DNA from: Raineyella sp. W15-4
Lineage (GTDB): Bacteria; Actinomycetota; Actinomycetes; Propionibacteriales; Propionibacteriaceae
DNA length: 64,000 nucleotides
NCBI RefSeq assembly: GCF_033170155.1
Contig: NZ_CP137079.1
Location: 1,860,001-1,924,000, forward strand
Reading direction: 5' to 3'
Below the pieces are notes generated by a model. The model was not told the DNA's origin. It ran no database searches and saw only the letters and a program-made list of their open reading frames with translations. Below, piece by piece: positions 9,913 to 18,485 of this stretch. The first letter of the stretch is position 1, and the number at the start of each line of letters is the position of its first letter. The translations under genes and the position numbers were made by a program.

Positions 9913-10710
9913 ATGGTGGACGTGACGCGGTCACTCGAGGTCGGTGGGTGTGTGCTTCGGTTCGAGGCGAGTAGCGGCGGAGGGCCCGGTGTCGTGTTCC
10001 TGCACGGAGCCGGCGTCGATCACGTGATGTTCGACGCCCAGTACCAGGCGCTCGCGGAGGCGGGCTTCCGGGCTGTCACGGTCGATCTGCGCGGGCACGG
10101 CCGCTCGCGTCCGACCACGGTGCCGCTGACCGCAACACTCCTCGCCACCGACATCGAAGCGCTGACCGCACATCTCGAGCTGGAGCGGCCGGTGCTCGTC
10201 GGTCTCTCGCTCGGCGGGAATCTGGCCCAGTATCTGGTCCGCCGGGGCCCGGATCGCTACTCGGCGCTCGCCGTACTGGACGCGGCCTGGAACAGCGGTC
10301 CGCTGACCCCGGTGGAGCGGGCCGCGCTGCGGGCCGCCGCCCCGCTGCTGCGGCTCATCCCGGCTGGGTCGTTGCCGCGGCTGATGGCGAACGCCTCGGC
10401 CACCACCGAGGCAGCCCGTACGGATCTGCGACGCGCCTTCGCTCAACTGACCAAGCGCGAGTTCCTCGCCGCCTGGCAGGCGACGACCCAGTTCCTGCGC
10501 CCTGAGCCCGACTACCGCACCCCGATCCCGTTGCTGCTGGCGCGCGGAGCCGACGACCGCACCGGCAACATCGCGACCGCGATGCCCCGCTGGGCGGCCG
10601 CGGAAGGGATCGAGGAGCACGTCATCACCGGGGCCGGCCACGTGATCACCCAGGATGCCCCTGAGGTCGTCACGACGATGCTCCTGGACTTCCTGAGCAC
10701 TCTGCAATGA
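9913..10710 (+). CDS. Alpha/beta-fold hydrolase
   Basis: A 265-residue alpha/beta hydrolase. The nucleophile elbow is GLSLGG with Ser99; the oxyanion region is FLHGAG near residue 35; the acid is in RGADDRTG and the catalytic His is in GAGHVIT (about residue 243). There is no signal peptide, so it is cytoplasmic. The substrate is unknown; the cap region (residues about 125-190) is helical as in esterases and haloperoxidase-like enzymes. Start ATG 9913 has CGGAGC just upstream and a -10-like TAGATT at 9902-9907, so the leader is very short. Confidence 0.85.
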   Translation: MVDVTRSLEVGGCVLRFEASSGGGPGVVFLHGAGVDHVMFDAQYQALAEAGFRAVTVDLRGHGRSRPTTVPLTATLLATDIEALTAHLELERPVLVGLSLGGNLAQYLVRRGPDRYSALAVLDAAWNSGPLTPVERAALRAAAPLLRLIPAGSLPRLMANASATTEAARTDLRRAFAQLTKREFLAAWQATTQFLRPEPDYRTPIPLLLARGADDRTGNIATAMPRWAAAEGIEEHVITGAGHVITQDAPEVVTTMLLDFLSTLQ

Positions 10711-10874
10711 ATGCAGCGGTGATTGTCGGACGTGTGTCTGGTTCCGCGCAGCCACCGGGCCGGCCGGTCGCTCCCCCCGGGCAGCCAGCCCGAAGGGGTG
10801 CGCAGCCAGCACGGCGACACCGACCTGGGAGTCGTCCGCCCGGCGGTGTCCGGCGCGCCGCATAGCCTGTCGTC

Positions 10875-11594
10875 ATGACCGCCGCCTTCAGCTCACTCCC
10901 CGTCCGCGAGGTGATCGGTGAACCGGGCGATGACGACAGCGGGTGGCCGTTCTCCCTGGCCCCGGTGGCCCAGCTGCTGCGGGACGGTCTGGAGCTGTCC
11001 GAGCTGACTGTCCTGGTCGGGGAGAACGGGGTCGGCAAGTCGACCATCCTCGAGGCGATCGCGATGGCTTACGGGCTCAGTCCCGAGGGTGGAAGCATCT
11101 CGCTGAGGCCGTCGGACCGGCCCACCGAGTCGCCGCTGCACGAGCGGATCCGGGTGGTGCGTGGCGTCGGCCGCTCCCGGTGGGGCTACTTCCTGCGCGC
11201 CGAGACGATGCATGGTCTGCTGACCTACCTCGAGCAACACCCGGGCGCGGATGCCCGCTACCACGAACGCTCGCATGGTCAGGCGTTCGATGAACTCCTC
11301 GAGGTGAAGCTGGGGCACATGGTCGGCCGCGGTGGTTTCCTCGTGCTCGACGAACCGGAGTCGGGGCTCTCCTTCCTGTCCCAGATCAGGTTGGCGAACC
11401 GGCTCGCGCAGTTGCGGGACGACGGGATCCAGGTGCTGATGGCGACCCATTCGCCGATCCTCTCGGCCACCCCGGGAGCACAGATCATCGAACTGGACGA
11501 GGCCGGCTTCCGAGCCCGCCGCTGGAAGGAGCTGATGACCGTCGCCCTGTACGCTCGTTTTCTCGCCGATCCGGGTTACTTCGGGCTGGAATAG
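10875..11594 (+). CDS. AAA-family (ABC-like) predicted ATPase
   Basis: A 239-residue single-domain ATPase of the SMC/ABC-like type. Walker A is GENGVGKST (about residues 53-61), Walker B is FLVLDEPESGLS and the switch His is in MATHSPI. It has no membrane segments and no permease neighbour, so it is not a transporter in any visible way. Similar stand-alone predicted ATPases are common and mostly uncharacterised. The 164-bp spacer before it contains no other gene; TAGCCT at about 10863 could be a -10 for a nearly leaderless transcript. Confidence 0.75.
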   Translation: MTAAFSSLPVREVIGEPGDDDSGWPFSLAPVAQLLRDGLELSELTVLVGENGVGKSTILEAIAMAYGLSPEGGSISLRPSDRPTESPLHERIRVVRGVGRSRWGYFLRAETMHGLLTYLEQHPGADARYHERSHGQAFDELLEVKLGHMVGRGGFLVLDEPESGLSFLSQIRLANRLAQLRDDGIQVLMATHSPILSATPGAQIIELDEAGFRARRWKELMTVALYARFLADPGYFGLE

Positions 11595-11619
11595 ACGTCG
11601 GGGAATGGAGGGCTGTGTG

Positions 11620-12119
11620 ATGAAGAGTCACCTGGTGGAGGCATGGGAGACGTTGGTGCCGCCGAAGGGTGGCCCGCATGGTCCGTTGCCACCGCTTCTG
11701 TTGCTTCTGACGGTGGTCACCGGTCTCGTCGATGCGTTCAGCTATCTGGTGCTGGGCCGGGTGTTCGTGGCGAACATGACCGGAAATGTGGTGTTCCTGT
11801 CGTTCGCACTGGGCGGCGCCCCCGGATTCACCTGGTGGGCATTCCTTGGCGGACGCGTGGCTTCACGGGTGGGCCACCATCGCGGTCGTCATCTCTTGGT
11901 GGGCACACTTGCGCAGATGGTGCTCGTTCTCGTAGCGCTGGTACTGGCGCTGTCTTTTCCGATACCGCCGGTGAACCAGTCGTATACGGGGCTCCCGCTG
12001 GGGATTCTGATCGCCCTGCTGGGAGCAGCATGGGATTGCAGAATGCGGCGGCTCGTACGCTCGCAGTGCCTGATCTGACAACGACCGTGCTGACACTGAC
12101 GGTACGCAACACAAGGTGA
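11620..12119 (+). pseudogene. YoaK/DUF1275 membrane protein, frameshifted and internally deleted
   Basis: The N-terminal half reads as a YoaK (DUF1275) membrane protein: LTVVTGLVDAFSYLVLGRVFVANMTGN followed by VVFLSFALGGAPGF. Around 12030 the family C-terminal motif continues in another frame (SMGLQNAAARTLAVPDLTTTVLTLTV, read in frame with 11643), so a frameshift separates the two. The region between FLGGR and HRGRHLL is shorter than in intact members, and the protein ends early. ATG 11620 has GGAGG 9 bases upstream; an earlier in-frame ATG lies at 11605. Intact family members have about 220-240 residues. Confidence 0.75.
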
Positions 12120-12295
12120 TCGGTCTCGAGGCGTACGTCGATATCGATGCCCCCAGTGGTCCGCAACGCATCCTTTACCACACCCAGGAGCACCTGGACG
12201 CCGTATCGCGCAGATGAACCGAAAGTGATTCTCCACGGGCATCGAGAGATGTTGGTTGCTCGGAGCGGTCGACACGCGGCGACCACGGGCGAGGT
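12120..12295. other. Short spacer with no recognisable gene
   Basis: Between the broken DUF1275 gene and arsM, a short open stretch at about 12117-12220 (plus) ends in a stop after about 34 codons and matches nothing I know. I regard it as decayed sequence. Confidence 0.4.
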
Positions 12296-13090
12296 CTAGG
12301 CAGGCTTCGTCGCCTTGATGATCGCCCCGTGCATGCCGGGGGCGACCTCGTGGGTGAATGCGACGCTGGTGTCGGTGAAACCGACTTCCGCCAACCCGGC
12401 CAGGTATTCCGCGCGGGACAGCGCGCCGGCTATGCAGCCGACGTAGGAGCCGCGCTCCGCCCGCTCGCCCGGCGTCACGTCATCCTCGGCCACCACGTCG
12501 GCGATCCCGATCCGGCCGCCCGACCTGAGCAGGCGGAACATCTCGGCCAGCACCTTCGGCTTGTCGACCGACAGATTGATCACGCAATTGGAGATGACCA
12601 CATCGATCGATCCGGCCGGCAGCGGGACATCCTCGATCGTGCCCTTGACGAACTGGACATTGCGTACATCAGCCTTGGCTGCGTTGGCGCGAGCGAGGGC
12701 CAGCATCTCGTCGGTCATGTCCACCCCCACGGCGAATCCCTCGGGGCCGACCCGGCGGGCGGACAGCAGGACGTCAATGCCGCCGCCGGAGCCGAGGTCG
12801 AGCACGCGCTCACCGGGGCGCAGGTCGGCCACCGCGGTCGGGTTGCCGCAGCCGAGGCTGGCCGCCAGCGCTTCCGCCGGCAGGTCGACCGCGTCGCCGG
12901 CGACATAGAGTCCGGAGCCGAACCGCTCGTCGACCTCCAGCGGACCCGGGCCTGTGGGCTCGCAACACCCGCCGCCAGCACAGCGGTCGCCGGTGTCCAG
13001 GAGCAGACGACGATCGCCGACCGCCCGAGCCGTCTGCGCGTAGCGGTCGCGAACCTGCTCCTGGATCCGTGCCCTGTCCTCGTCCAACAC
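12296..13090 (-). CDS. arsM: Arsenite S-adenosylmethionine methyltransferase
   Basis: A 264-residue ArsM-type methyltransferase, which methylates As(III) with SAM. The SAM loop is LDLGSGGGIDVLLSA; the family block NCVINLSVDKPKVLAEM contains the conserved cysteine, and paired cysteines occur upstream (CCEPTG) and in YVGCIAGAL. GTG 13090 is chosen because AAGGAG sits 6 bases upstream (13097-13102); an in-frame start at 13144 would read through the operator. The usual arsR, arsB or arsC neighbours are absent. The promoter region has metal-regulator-like repeats. Volatile or less toxic methylarsenicals would be the product. Confidence 0.9.
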   Translation of the reverse strand: MLDEDRARIQEQVRDRYAQTARAVGDRRLLLDTGDRCAGGGCCEPTGPGPLEVDERFGSGLYVAGDAVDLPAEALAASLGCGNPTAVADLRPGERVLDLGSGGGIDVLLSARRVGPEGFAVGVDMTDEMLALARANAAKADVRNVQFVKGTIEDVPLPAGSIDVVISNCVINLSVDKPKVLAEMFRLLRSGGRIGIADVVAEDDVTPGERAERGSYVGCIAGALSRAEYLAGLAEVGFTDTSVAFTHEVAPGMHGAIIKATKPA

Positions 13091-13103
13091 GCCGGTCTCC
13101 TTA

Positions 13104-13167
13104 CATAGACGCTCATCTATCGGGACCATCATGCTCCAACGCATAGATGGATGTCAATGAGTCTATG
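13104..13167 (-). promoter_or_regulatory. ArsR/SmtB-type operator and promoter of arsM
   Basis: Two inverted repeats with ATAGA/TCTAT half-sites occur, one at 13142-13167 (CATAGATGG...GTCTATG) and one at 13104-13120 (CATAGACGCTCATCTAT). On the minus strand a -35 TTGACA lies inside the first repeat and a -10 CATGAT 18 bp later, so a bound repressor would cover the promoter. The half-site style resembles ArsR/SmtB/CadC-family operators. The regulator gene is not adjacent. Confidence 0.65.
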
Positions 13168-13241
13168 TGGATCCCTACCGTACGCATCCCGAGCCTCCTC
13201 CGGGAGCTCGGTCTGTAGAGAGCTCCACGGGGGCATGGTCG

Positions 13242-13910
13242 TCAGGCTCGCGCACGACGCAGCAGCAGCACCCCGGTCGCGGCCAACCACGCGCTCCATG
13301 CCACGTAGCCGATGAAGTTCACCGTGCCACCGGCCGCAAACCCGAACGGCTCGGCGACACCGATCACCACGGCCGCGGCGCAGAGAACGCCGAACCACCG
13401 CAGCCAGGACGGCTGGCCGAGGCGACGCAACGTGCCGAGCGCCACCAGCACCGTCCATCCGGCCGTCGTCAGGTAGCCGAGGGTCTCGCCGATGCCGACC
13501 CCCAGGTATTCGTGCAGGACGGTGAACCCGACAAGGGCCGCCGCAGCGCTGGACGGGTCCGCCGCGGCAGCCGCGAGCGCCGGGACCGCGAAGACCCAGC
13601 GCAACAGGCCGACCACCTGGACGACCCCCGCCAGGACACCCACCACAGCCGCCAGCCTGGCGGTCGAGCTGAAGTGATGCGGATCGAGACCGCGCAGGCC
13701 GACGCTGACCGGGACGAGCAGCGCGGCGAGCGCCGCAAGAGCCGCGAACAGCCACCGAACGCTGGCCGTGGCCGCGAATCGGCCCAGCACCACGGCGGGC
13801 GGTTCGCGCAGGATCGCCGGGTAGTCGAAGGCGTTCGCGAGAGCGACGAAGACGATGTTCGTGCCGAGTGCTGCGATGAGCATCGCTACACCGGTGAGCA
13901 GGCGGGTCAT
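13242..13910 (-). CDS. DUF4386-like integral membrane protein
   Basis: A 222-residue protein with about six to seven hydrophobic segments, consistent with an integral membrane protein of the DUF4386 type (LLRWVFAVPALA and VLHEYLGVGIGETLGYL resemble the family core). No catalytic motif is visible and the function is unknown. Start ATG 13910. It is divergent from a TetR gene, and a perfect palindrome fills the spacer, so the TetR protein very likely controls it. Confidence 0.7.
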   Translation of the reverse strand: MTRLLTGVAMLIAALGTNIVFVALANAFDYPAILREPPAVVLGRFAATASVRWLFAALAALAALLVPVSVGLRGLDPHHFSSTARLAAVVGVLAGVVQVVGLLRWVFAVPALAAAAADPSSAAAALVGFTVLHEYLGVGIGETLGYLTTAGWTVLVALGTLRRLGQPSWLRWFGVLCAAAVVIGVAEPFGFAAGGTVNFIGYVAWSAWLAATGVLLLRRARA

Positions 13911-13921
13911 GGCTTCTCCTT

Positions 13922-13958
13922 AATTGTACGGCGTACAGATAATGTACGCCGTACAATT
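13922..13958. promoter_or_regulatory. TetR operator, perfect inverted repeat
   Basis: AATTGTACGGCGTAC (13922-13936) and its exact complement (13944-13958) are separated by 7 bases, in the 53-bp spacer between the membrane-protein gene and tetR. It ends 5 bases before the tetR start codon, so binding would block both genes. Confidence 0.9.
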
Positions 13959-13963
13959 CCTGC

Positions 13964-14635
13964 ATGGCAAGTCGTTCTGCCGGGCGCCCCGGCCGCATGC
14001 GGGTGCTCACCCAGGACCAGGTCGTGGCCGCGGCGCTGGCCCTCGTCGACGCGGGCGGCACCGATGCGCTGAGCATGCGCGCTGTCGCCGCCGAGCTCGG
14101 CGTGGCGCCCAACGCGCTCTACACCTACTTCCCCAACCGTGCGGCGCTGGTCGCGGCGCTCATCGAGCAGGTGCTGGCCGAGGTGGACGGCGGCCCGCTC
14201 GGGAGCGACTGGCGAGCCGGTGTGCGCGGCATCGCCTCCGCGCTGCGCGCGGCCCTGGCCCGCCATCCCGGCATGGTGCCGCTGATGGTCGCCGGCCCGA
14301 TGTTCGGCCCCCAGGCGCTGGGACTCGGCGAACGTGTGCTCGCCCTGCTGGTCGACGCGGGATTCCCGCCGGACGACGCCGCCCGCGTCCTGTACACCGT
14401 CCTGGCGTACGTTCTCGGTTTCGCCGCGATGGATGCCGCCGAACTACCCGACGGACCTGCCCCGACCATGGCGGAACGGGTCGCGACCCGGCTCGTCGCA
14501 TTCGAGGACGTCCCCGCGGAGCACTTCCCCCACACCCGGGCGACGGCGACCACGGCTGCGGGCTACGTCACCGATGAGCAGTTCCGGTACGGGCTGGACG
14601 CTCTCATCGCGGGCATCGCCCCCTTGTGCCGCTGA
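13964..14635 (+). CDS. TetR/AcrR-family transcriptional regulator
   Basis: A 223-residue TetR regulator. The DNA-binding helix-turn-helix is at about residues 30-60 (ALSMRAVAAELGVAPNALYTYFPNR), with the typical YTYF recognition helix. The remaining part is an all-helical ligand-binding and dimerisation domain with no known ligand. ATG 13964 is 5 bp from the perfect operator. The gene is divergent from the DUF4386-like gene, the usual layout for a repressor and its target. Confidence 0.9.
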   Translation: MASRSAGRPGRMRVLTQDQVVAAALALVDAGGTDALSMRAVAAELGVAPNALYTYFPNRAALVAALIEQVLAEVDGGPLGSDWRAGVRGIASALRAALARHPGMVPLMVAGPMFGPQALGLGERVLALLVDAGFPPDDAARVLYTVLAYVLGFAAMDAAELPDGPAPTMAERVATRLVAFEDVPAEHFPHTRATATTAAGYVTDEQFRYGLDALIAGIAPLCR

Positions 14636-14691
14636 CGTATCGCGCTGCACCGTCCGGGCAGCTGCGAATCTCGGCGCCGGTCAGCAGGTAC

Positions 14692-15576
14692 TCAGGCCTC
14701 GGCGGTGGCGTCCTCGTCGGTGAACCGCTCCTGCTGGCCGGCGGCCCACGAGGCCAGCAGTTTCAGTCCGTCGGCGGTGGGTGAGCCGGCCGGGGCGGTG
14801 TAGACGTTCAGCACCAGTCCGGGTTCGCTGGGGAGTTCCATCGACTCGAAGTTCAGGTCGAGATCACCGACGACGGGGTGATGCAGCCGTTTCATGCCGC
14901 TGCGGTGGTACGTGACGTCCTGGGAGGCCCAGCGCTGCCGGAACAGCTCGCTCTGCGTGGACAGCTCGCCGACCAGGCGGATCAGGTCCGGGTCGTGCGG
15001 GTTCCGACCGGCTTCCAGCCGCAGCATCGCCGCAGCGTCCCAGGCGATCCTGTCGTAGTCGCGCCAGAAGGTGCGGGCGGCAGGATCGAGATAGGTGAAC
15101 CGGGTGGTGTTCACCGGGCGTCTCGGGTCGTCGAACACAGGGGCGTACAGGGCACGTCCCATCGGATTGGCGGCGATGATGTCGTGGCGACCGTTGCGCA
15201 CCCAGGCCGGGGCGTCGGAGATCGCATCGAGGACCTGCAGGACCGCCGGCCGCACACCGCCGGGCGTCTTCCGGGGCTTGCGGCGGCTCGGGCCCGCGGC
15301 GCGGGCGAGGTCGAAGAGGTACTCGCGCTCGGCCTCGTCCAGCTTCAAGGTGGTGGCGATCGCGTCCAGCACGCTCTCCGAGGCCCCGGCGAGGTTCCCC
15401 CGCTCGAGGCGTACGTAGTAGTCGACCGACACCCCGGCGAGCAGGGCGACCTCCTCACGGCGCAACCCCGCCACCCGGCGGTTGCCGCCGTAGACGGGCA
15501 GGCCCGCGTCCTGCGGGCTCAGCCGCGCACGCCGTGAGGAGAGGAACTCACGGACTTCTGCTTTCACGTCTGCCAT
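14692..15576 (-). CDS. XRE-family regulator with MmyB-like ligand domain
   Basis: A 294-residue regulator. The N-terminal helix-turn-helix (residues about 30-75, LRREEVALLAGVSVDYYVRLERG) is followed by an MmyB-like ligand-binding domain (WVRNGRHDIIAANPMGRAL and NTTRFTYLDPAARTFW), a pairing common in actinobacteria. ATG 15576 is preferred because a -10-like TACGGT lies 7 bases upstream, as expected for a leaderless transcript; GTG 15585 is the alternative. The aldo/keto reductase gene upstream on the same strand is a plausible target of regulators of this group. Confidence 0.88.
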   Translation of the reverse strand: MADVKAEVREFLSSRRARLSPQDAGLPVYGGNRRVAGLRREEVALLAGVSVDYYVRLERGNLAGASESVLDAIATTLKLDEAEREYLFDLARAAGPSRRKPRKTPGGVRPAVLQVLDAISDAPAWVRNGRHDIIAANPMGRALYAPVFDDPRRPVNTTRFTYLDPAARTFWRDYDRIAWDAAAMLRLEAGRNPHDPDLIRLVGELSTQSELFRQRWASQDVTYHRSGMKRLHHPVVGDLDLNFESMELPSEPGLVLNVYTAPAGSPTADGLKLLASWAAGQQERFTDEDATAEA

Positions 15577-15625
15577 GTCGATCACCGTAGGTCAGAGCTG
15601 GGACGGACGGGAGGCCCGGGACGTT

Positions 15626-16645
15626 TCAGCGGCGTCGAGCCGCCGGCTGTAGCTCGTGGGCACCGTAGCTGTTGTCGTCGGGGTTGATGGTCACGCCGGG
15701 CGCGACGAGTCGGTCGATGCGGTCCAGCACCTCGGCCGAGAGGGTGATGTCGGCGGCCGGCAGGTAGGACTGGAGGTGCTCCATCGTGCGCGGGCCGACG
15801 ATCGCGGCGGTCACTCCGGGGTGGTTGAGGACGAACGCGATCGCCAGCTCGATCAGCGTGATCCCGGTCTGCTCGGCGAGCTGGGCGAGGTCCTCGACGA
15901 TCGCCAGCTTGCGCTGGTTTGCGGGGCTGCTCATGTCGAAGCGGGGGCCGGGGCGGGCGGCGGACGTCGTGGTCGGTGCGTTCCCGGCCCGCCAGCGGCC
16001 GGAGAGCCAACCGCCGGCCAGCGGGCTGTAGGTCAGGGTGCCCATCCCGTGCCGCAGAGTGGTCGGCAGCACGTCCTCCTCGATGCCGCGTACCAGGATC
16101 GAGTACGGCGGCTGCTCGGTGACGAACCGCGCGTAGTGGTTCTCCTTCGCCGCCCACTGCGCCGCCACGATCTGCGAGCCGGAGTAGGACGAGGAGCCGA
16201 TGTAGCGCACCTTCCCGGCCCGGACGAGGTCGGTGAGCGCGCCCAGGGTCTCCTCCACGTCGATCTCGGGAGTGGGCCGGTGGACCTGGTACAGGTCGAT
16301 GTGGTCGGTGCCCAGGCGCCGCAGGGAGTTCTCGACCTCGGTCATGATCCACCGGCGGGACCCGCCGCCGTGGTTCGGGTCCTCGTCCATCGGCATGAAG
16401 AACTTGGTCGCCAAGAACACCTCGTCCCGGTGCCCCTTCAGCGCCCGCCCGGTGATCTCCTCCGAGACGCCGGCCGAGTAGACGTCGGCGGTGTCGACGA
16501 AGTTGATGCCCGCGTCCAGGGCTGCGTGGATGATGCGGATCGCGTCGTCGTGGTCGTTGTTGGCCCACGGGCCGAACATCATGGTGCCCAGGCACAGCGG
16601 GCTGACCCTGACGCCGGTGCGGCCGAGGTAGCGGTATTCCATCAT
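15626..16645 (-). CDS. Aldo/keto reductase
   Basis: A 339-residue NADPH-dependent aldo/keto reductase. The catalytic tetrad is recognisable: FVDTADVYS (Asp, Tyr), ATKFFM (Lys) and a His in DLYQVHRPTP. The NADP-binding end (AIVGPRTMEHL) is present. The N-terminus MEYRYLGRTGVRVSPLCLGTM is typical of the AKR11/YajO-like group. Start ATG 16645 or 16642 is preceded by AAGGAACG. It lies 50 bp downstream of a zinc alcohol dehydrogenase gene on the same strand, suggesting shared carbonyl metabolism. Confidence 0.92.
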   Translation of the reverse strand: MMEYRYLGRTGVRVSPLCLGTMMFGPWANNDHDDAIRIIHAALDAGINFVDTADVYSAGVSEEITGRALKGHRDEVFLATKFFMPMDEDPNHGGGSRRWIMTEVENSLRRLGTDHIDLYQVHRPTPEIDVEETLGALTDLVRAGKVRYIGSSSYSGSQIVAAQWAAKENHYARFVTEQPPYSILVRGIEEDVLPTTLRHGMGTLTYSPLAGGWLSGRWRAGNAPTTTSAARPGPRFDMSSPANQRKLAIVEDLAQLAEQTGITLIELAIAFVLNHPGVTAAIVGPRTMEHLQSYLPAADITLSAEVLDRIDRLVAPGVTINPDDNSYGAHELQPAARRR

Positions 16646-16695
16646 CGTTCCTTACTCTTCCTTCTCGTTCGAGCTCGCTCCGTCGACCGGATCGG

Positions 16696-17745
16696 TCACG
16701 GGCGGACCATCACCTTCAGCGCCTCGCGGGCGTTCATCGCCGCATACCCGGCGGGCACCTCGTCCAGGCTGACGGTGCGGTCGAAGACCTTGCCGGGGTT
16801 GATGGTGCCGTCCAGGACCTGCGGGATCGCGGCCTCCAGGTAGGCGCGCACCGGGGCGGGGCCGCCGGCCAGGCGGGCATTCTTGCCGAACAGTGAGCCG
16901 AATCCGATCGGGGCCTCTTCGTACTGCGGGACGCCGACCCGGGAGATGATGCCGCCGGGGCGTACGACGCCGTACGCCTGCTGGTAGGCCGGCAGATGGC
17001 CGACGGCCTCGATAACGACGTGGGAGCCTTCGCCGTTGGTGAGGTCGATGACCTTCGCGATGCCCTCCGCGCCACGCTCGGCGACCACGTCGGTCGCGCC
17101 GAACTCGACGCCCAGGTCGGTCCGCGCCGTGTGCCGGCCCATCAGGATGATCCGCTCGGCGCCCAACTGCTTGGCGGCGAGCACCGCGCCGAGGCCGACT
17201 GCGCCATCGCCGACCACGGTGACGGTCCTGCCCGGGGCGACCTCGCCCATGTGGGCGCCGTGGTAACCGGTCAGGTACACATCCGACAGGGTGAGCAGCG
17301 ACGCCAGCAGCGCCTCGTCGGCCGTCGCCGGGTCGATGTCCGGGACCTTCACCAGGCTGCCGTCGGCGAGCGGGACGCGGCCGTACTCGGCCTGCAGCCC
17401 GGCCGCCTGCGGGGTGCCGTACCAGCCACCGTGGACGCAGGCGGTGTGCAAGCCCTCCCGGCAGAACACACAGGTGTTGTCGCTGTACGCGAACGGGACG
17501 ATCACGAAGTCCCCCGGCCTCACGCTCGTCACCTCCGAGCCGATCTCCTCGACCACGCCGATCAGTTCGTGCCCCATCGACTGCCCCTCCGCCGTCTTCG
17601 GCAGCGAATGGTAGGGGTGCAGGTCCGAGCCACAGATGCACGCGCGGACCGTACGTACGATCGCGTCGGTCGGGTCCTGGACGATCGGGTCCGGGACGGT
17701 CTCGATGCGTACGTCACCGGCGCCGTACATGAACGTTGCCTTCAT
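16696..17745 (-). CDS. Zinc-dependent alcohol dehydrogenase
   Basis: A 349-residue medium-chain dehydrogenase. Catalytic zinc ligands are in CICGSDLHPYH and GHELIG. The structural-zinc loop reads CVFCREGLHTAC, with three cysteines rather than four, a variant I know in some actinobacterial homologues. The NAD(P)-binding motif GDGAVGLGAVLAA is intact. ATG 17745 (MKATFMYGAGDVRIET) is chosen because homologues begin so; the frame is open 90 bases further without protein-like content. Substrate unknown. Confidence 0.92.
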   Translation of the reverse strand: MKATFMYGAGDVRIETVPDPIVQDPTDAIVRTVRACICGSDLHPYHSLPKTAEGQSMGHELIGVVEEIGSEVTSVRPGDFVIVPFAYSDNTCVFCREGLHTACVHGGWYGTPQAAGLQAEYGRVPLADGSLVKVPDIDPATADEALLASLLTLSDVYLTGYHGAHMGEVAPGRTVTVVGDGAVGLGAVLAAKQLGAERIILMGRHTARTDLGVEFGATDVVAERGAEGIAKVIDLTNGEGSHVVIEAVGHLPAYQQAYGVVRPGGIISRVGVPQYEEAPIGFGSLFGKNARLAGGPAPVRAYLEAAIPQVLDGTINPGKVFDRTVSLDEVPAGYAAMNAREALKVMVRP

Positions 17746-17981
17746 GAGGACACTCGTCTTTCTTCTCGGGGCCAGGGGAGCACCGAGGGAGACGCGTCGG
17801 CGCACCACGAGGATGACCCGTGGTGCGCCCTCCATCGGGCCACGACCATCACACCCCCTCCCGCCGGCGTGCGGGAGTGCCTGTTCTTCCAGGTACTGCC
17901 AGTGCCTCCCTTTGCGCCCGGTTCCTGTGCGCGGGAGCGGACACGGGCCAACTACTTAAGAAACTTAACTACACTGCTCGA
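17746..17981. promoter_or_regulatory. Divergent promoter region with MarR operator
   Basis: The spacer holds TTAAG-AAA-CTTAA (17956-17968), a palindrome inside an A/T-rich patch, with a -10-like TACACT (17970-17975) placed 6 bases before GTG 17982. The operator therefore covers the start of a probably leaderless marR-MFS transcript and suits autorepression. The rest of the spacer contains no gene. Confidence 0.7.
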
Positions 17982-18485
17982 GTGACCCCCGACGACATGC
18001 TCAGCGACGCCGGCATCCCGGACCACGACGCGCAGGCGGACGATGCCCGGTTCGCCGCGGACCTCGCTCTGGCGACCACCCGGTTCACCCGGAATGCGCA
18101 GTACTTCGCGGGGACCCCGGTGTCGTCCGCCGACTGGCGCACGATCCGGATCGTCGCCACCGAGGGCCCGATGCGGATCGGTGAACTCGCCCGTCTGGAG
18201 CGCTACACCGCGGCCAGCGCGACCGTGCTGGTCAACCGTCTGGTCGACCAGGGGCTGCTCGCCCGCCGACCCGACCCGGACGACGCCCGCTCGAGGCTGC
18301 TCACCGCCACACCGGAGGGGCTCGCCCGGTGCTCCGAGTGGGAGGAGCAGTTGGGCCGGACCGTCGCCGACCTGCTGGCGGCGCTGCCGGAATCCCAGCA
18401 GGACACGCTCCGGGCCGCGCTGCCGATCCTGCAACGGCTCACCCGGCAGCTGAACGCATTGCGGAAGGAAAGAGACAACCAGTGA
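17982..18485 (+). CDS. MarR-family transcriptional regulator
   Basis: A 167-residue winged-helix regulator: recognition region MRIGELARLERYTAASATVLVNRL with the wing in GLLARRPDPDDARSRLLTATPEG. GTG 17982 sits 6 bases after TACACT and right after the palindrome, so it is probably leaderless; ATG 17997 is possible. The stop overlaps the MFS gene by 4 bp. The layout is that of a drug-responsive MarR repressor with its efflux pump. Confidence 0.92.
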   Translation: MTPDDMLSDAGIPDHDAQADDARFAADLALATTRFTRNAQYFAGTPVSSADWRTIRIVATEGPMRIGELARLERYTAASATVLVNRLVDQGLLARRPDPDDARSRLLTATPEGLARCSEWEEQLGRTVADLLAALPESQQDTLRAALPILQRLTRQLNALRKERDNQ

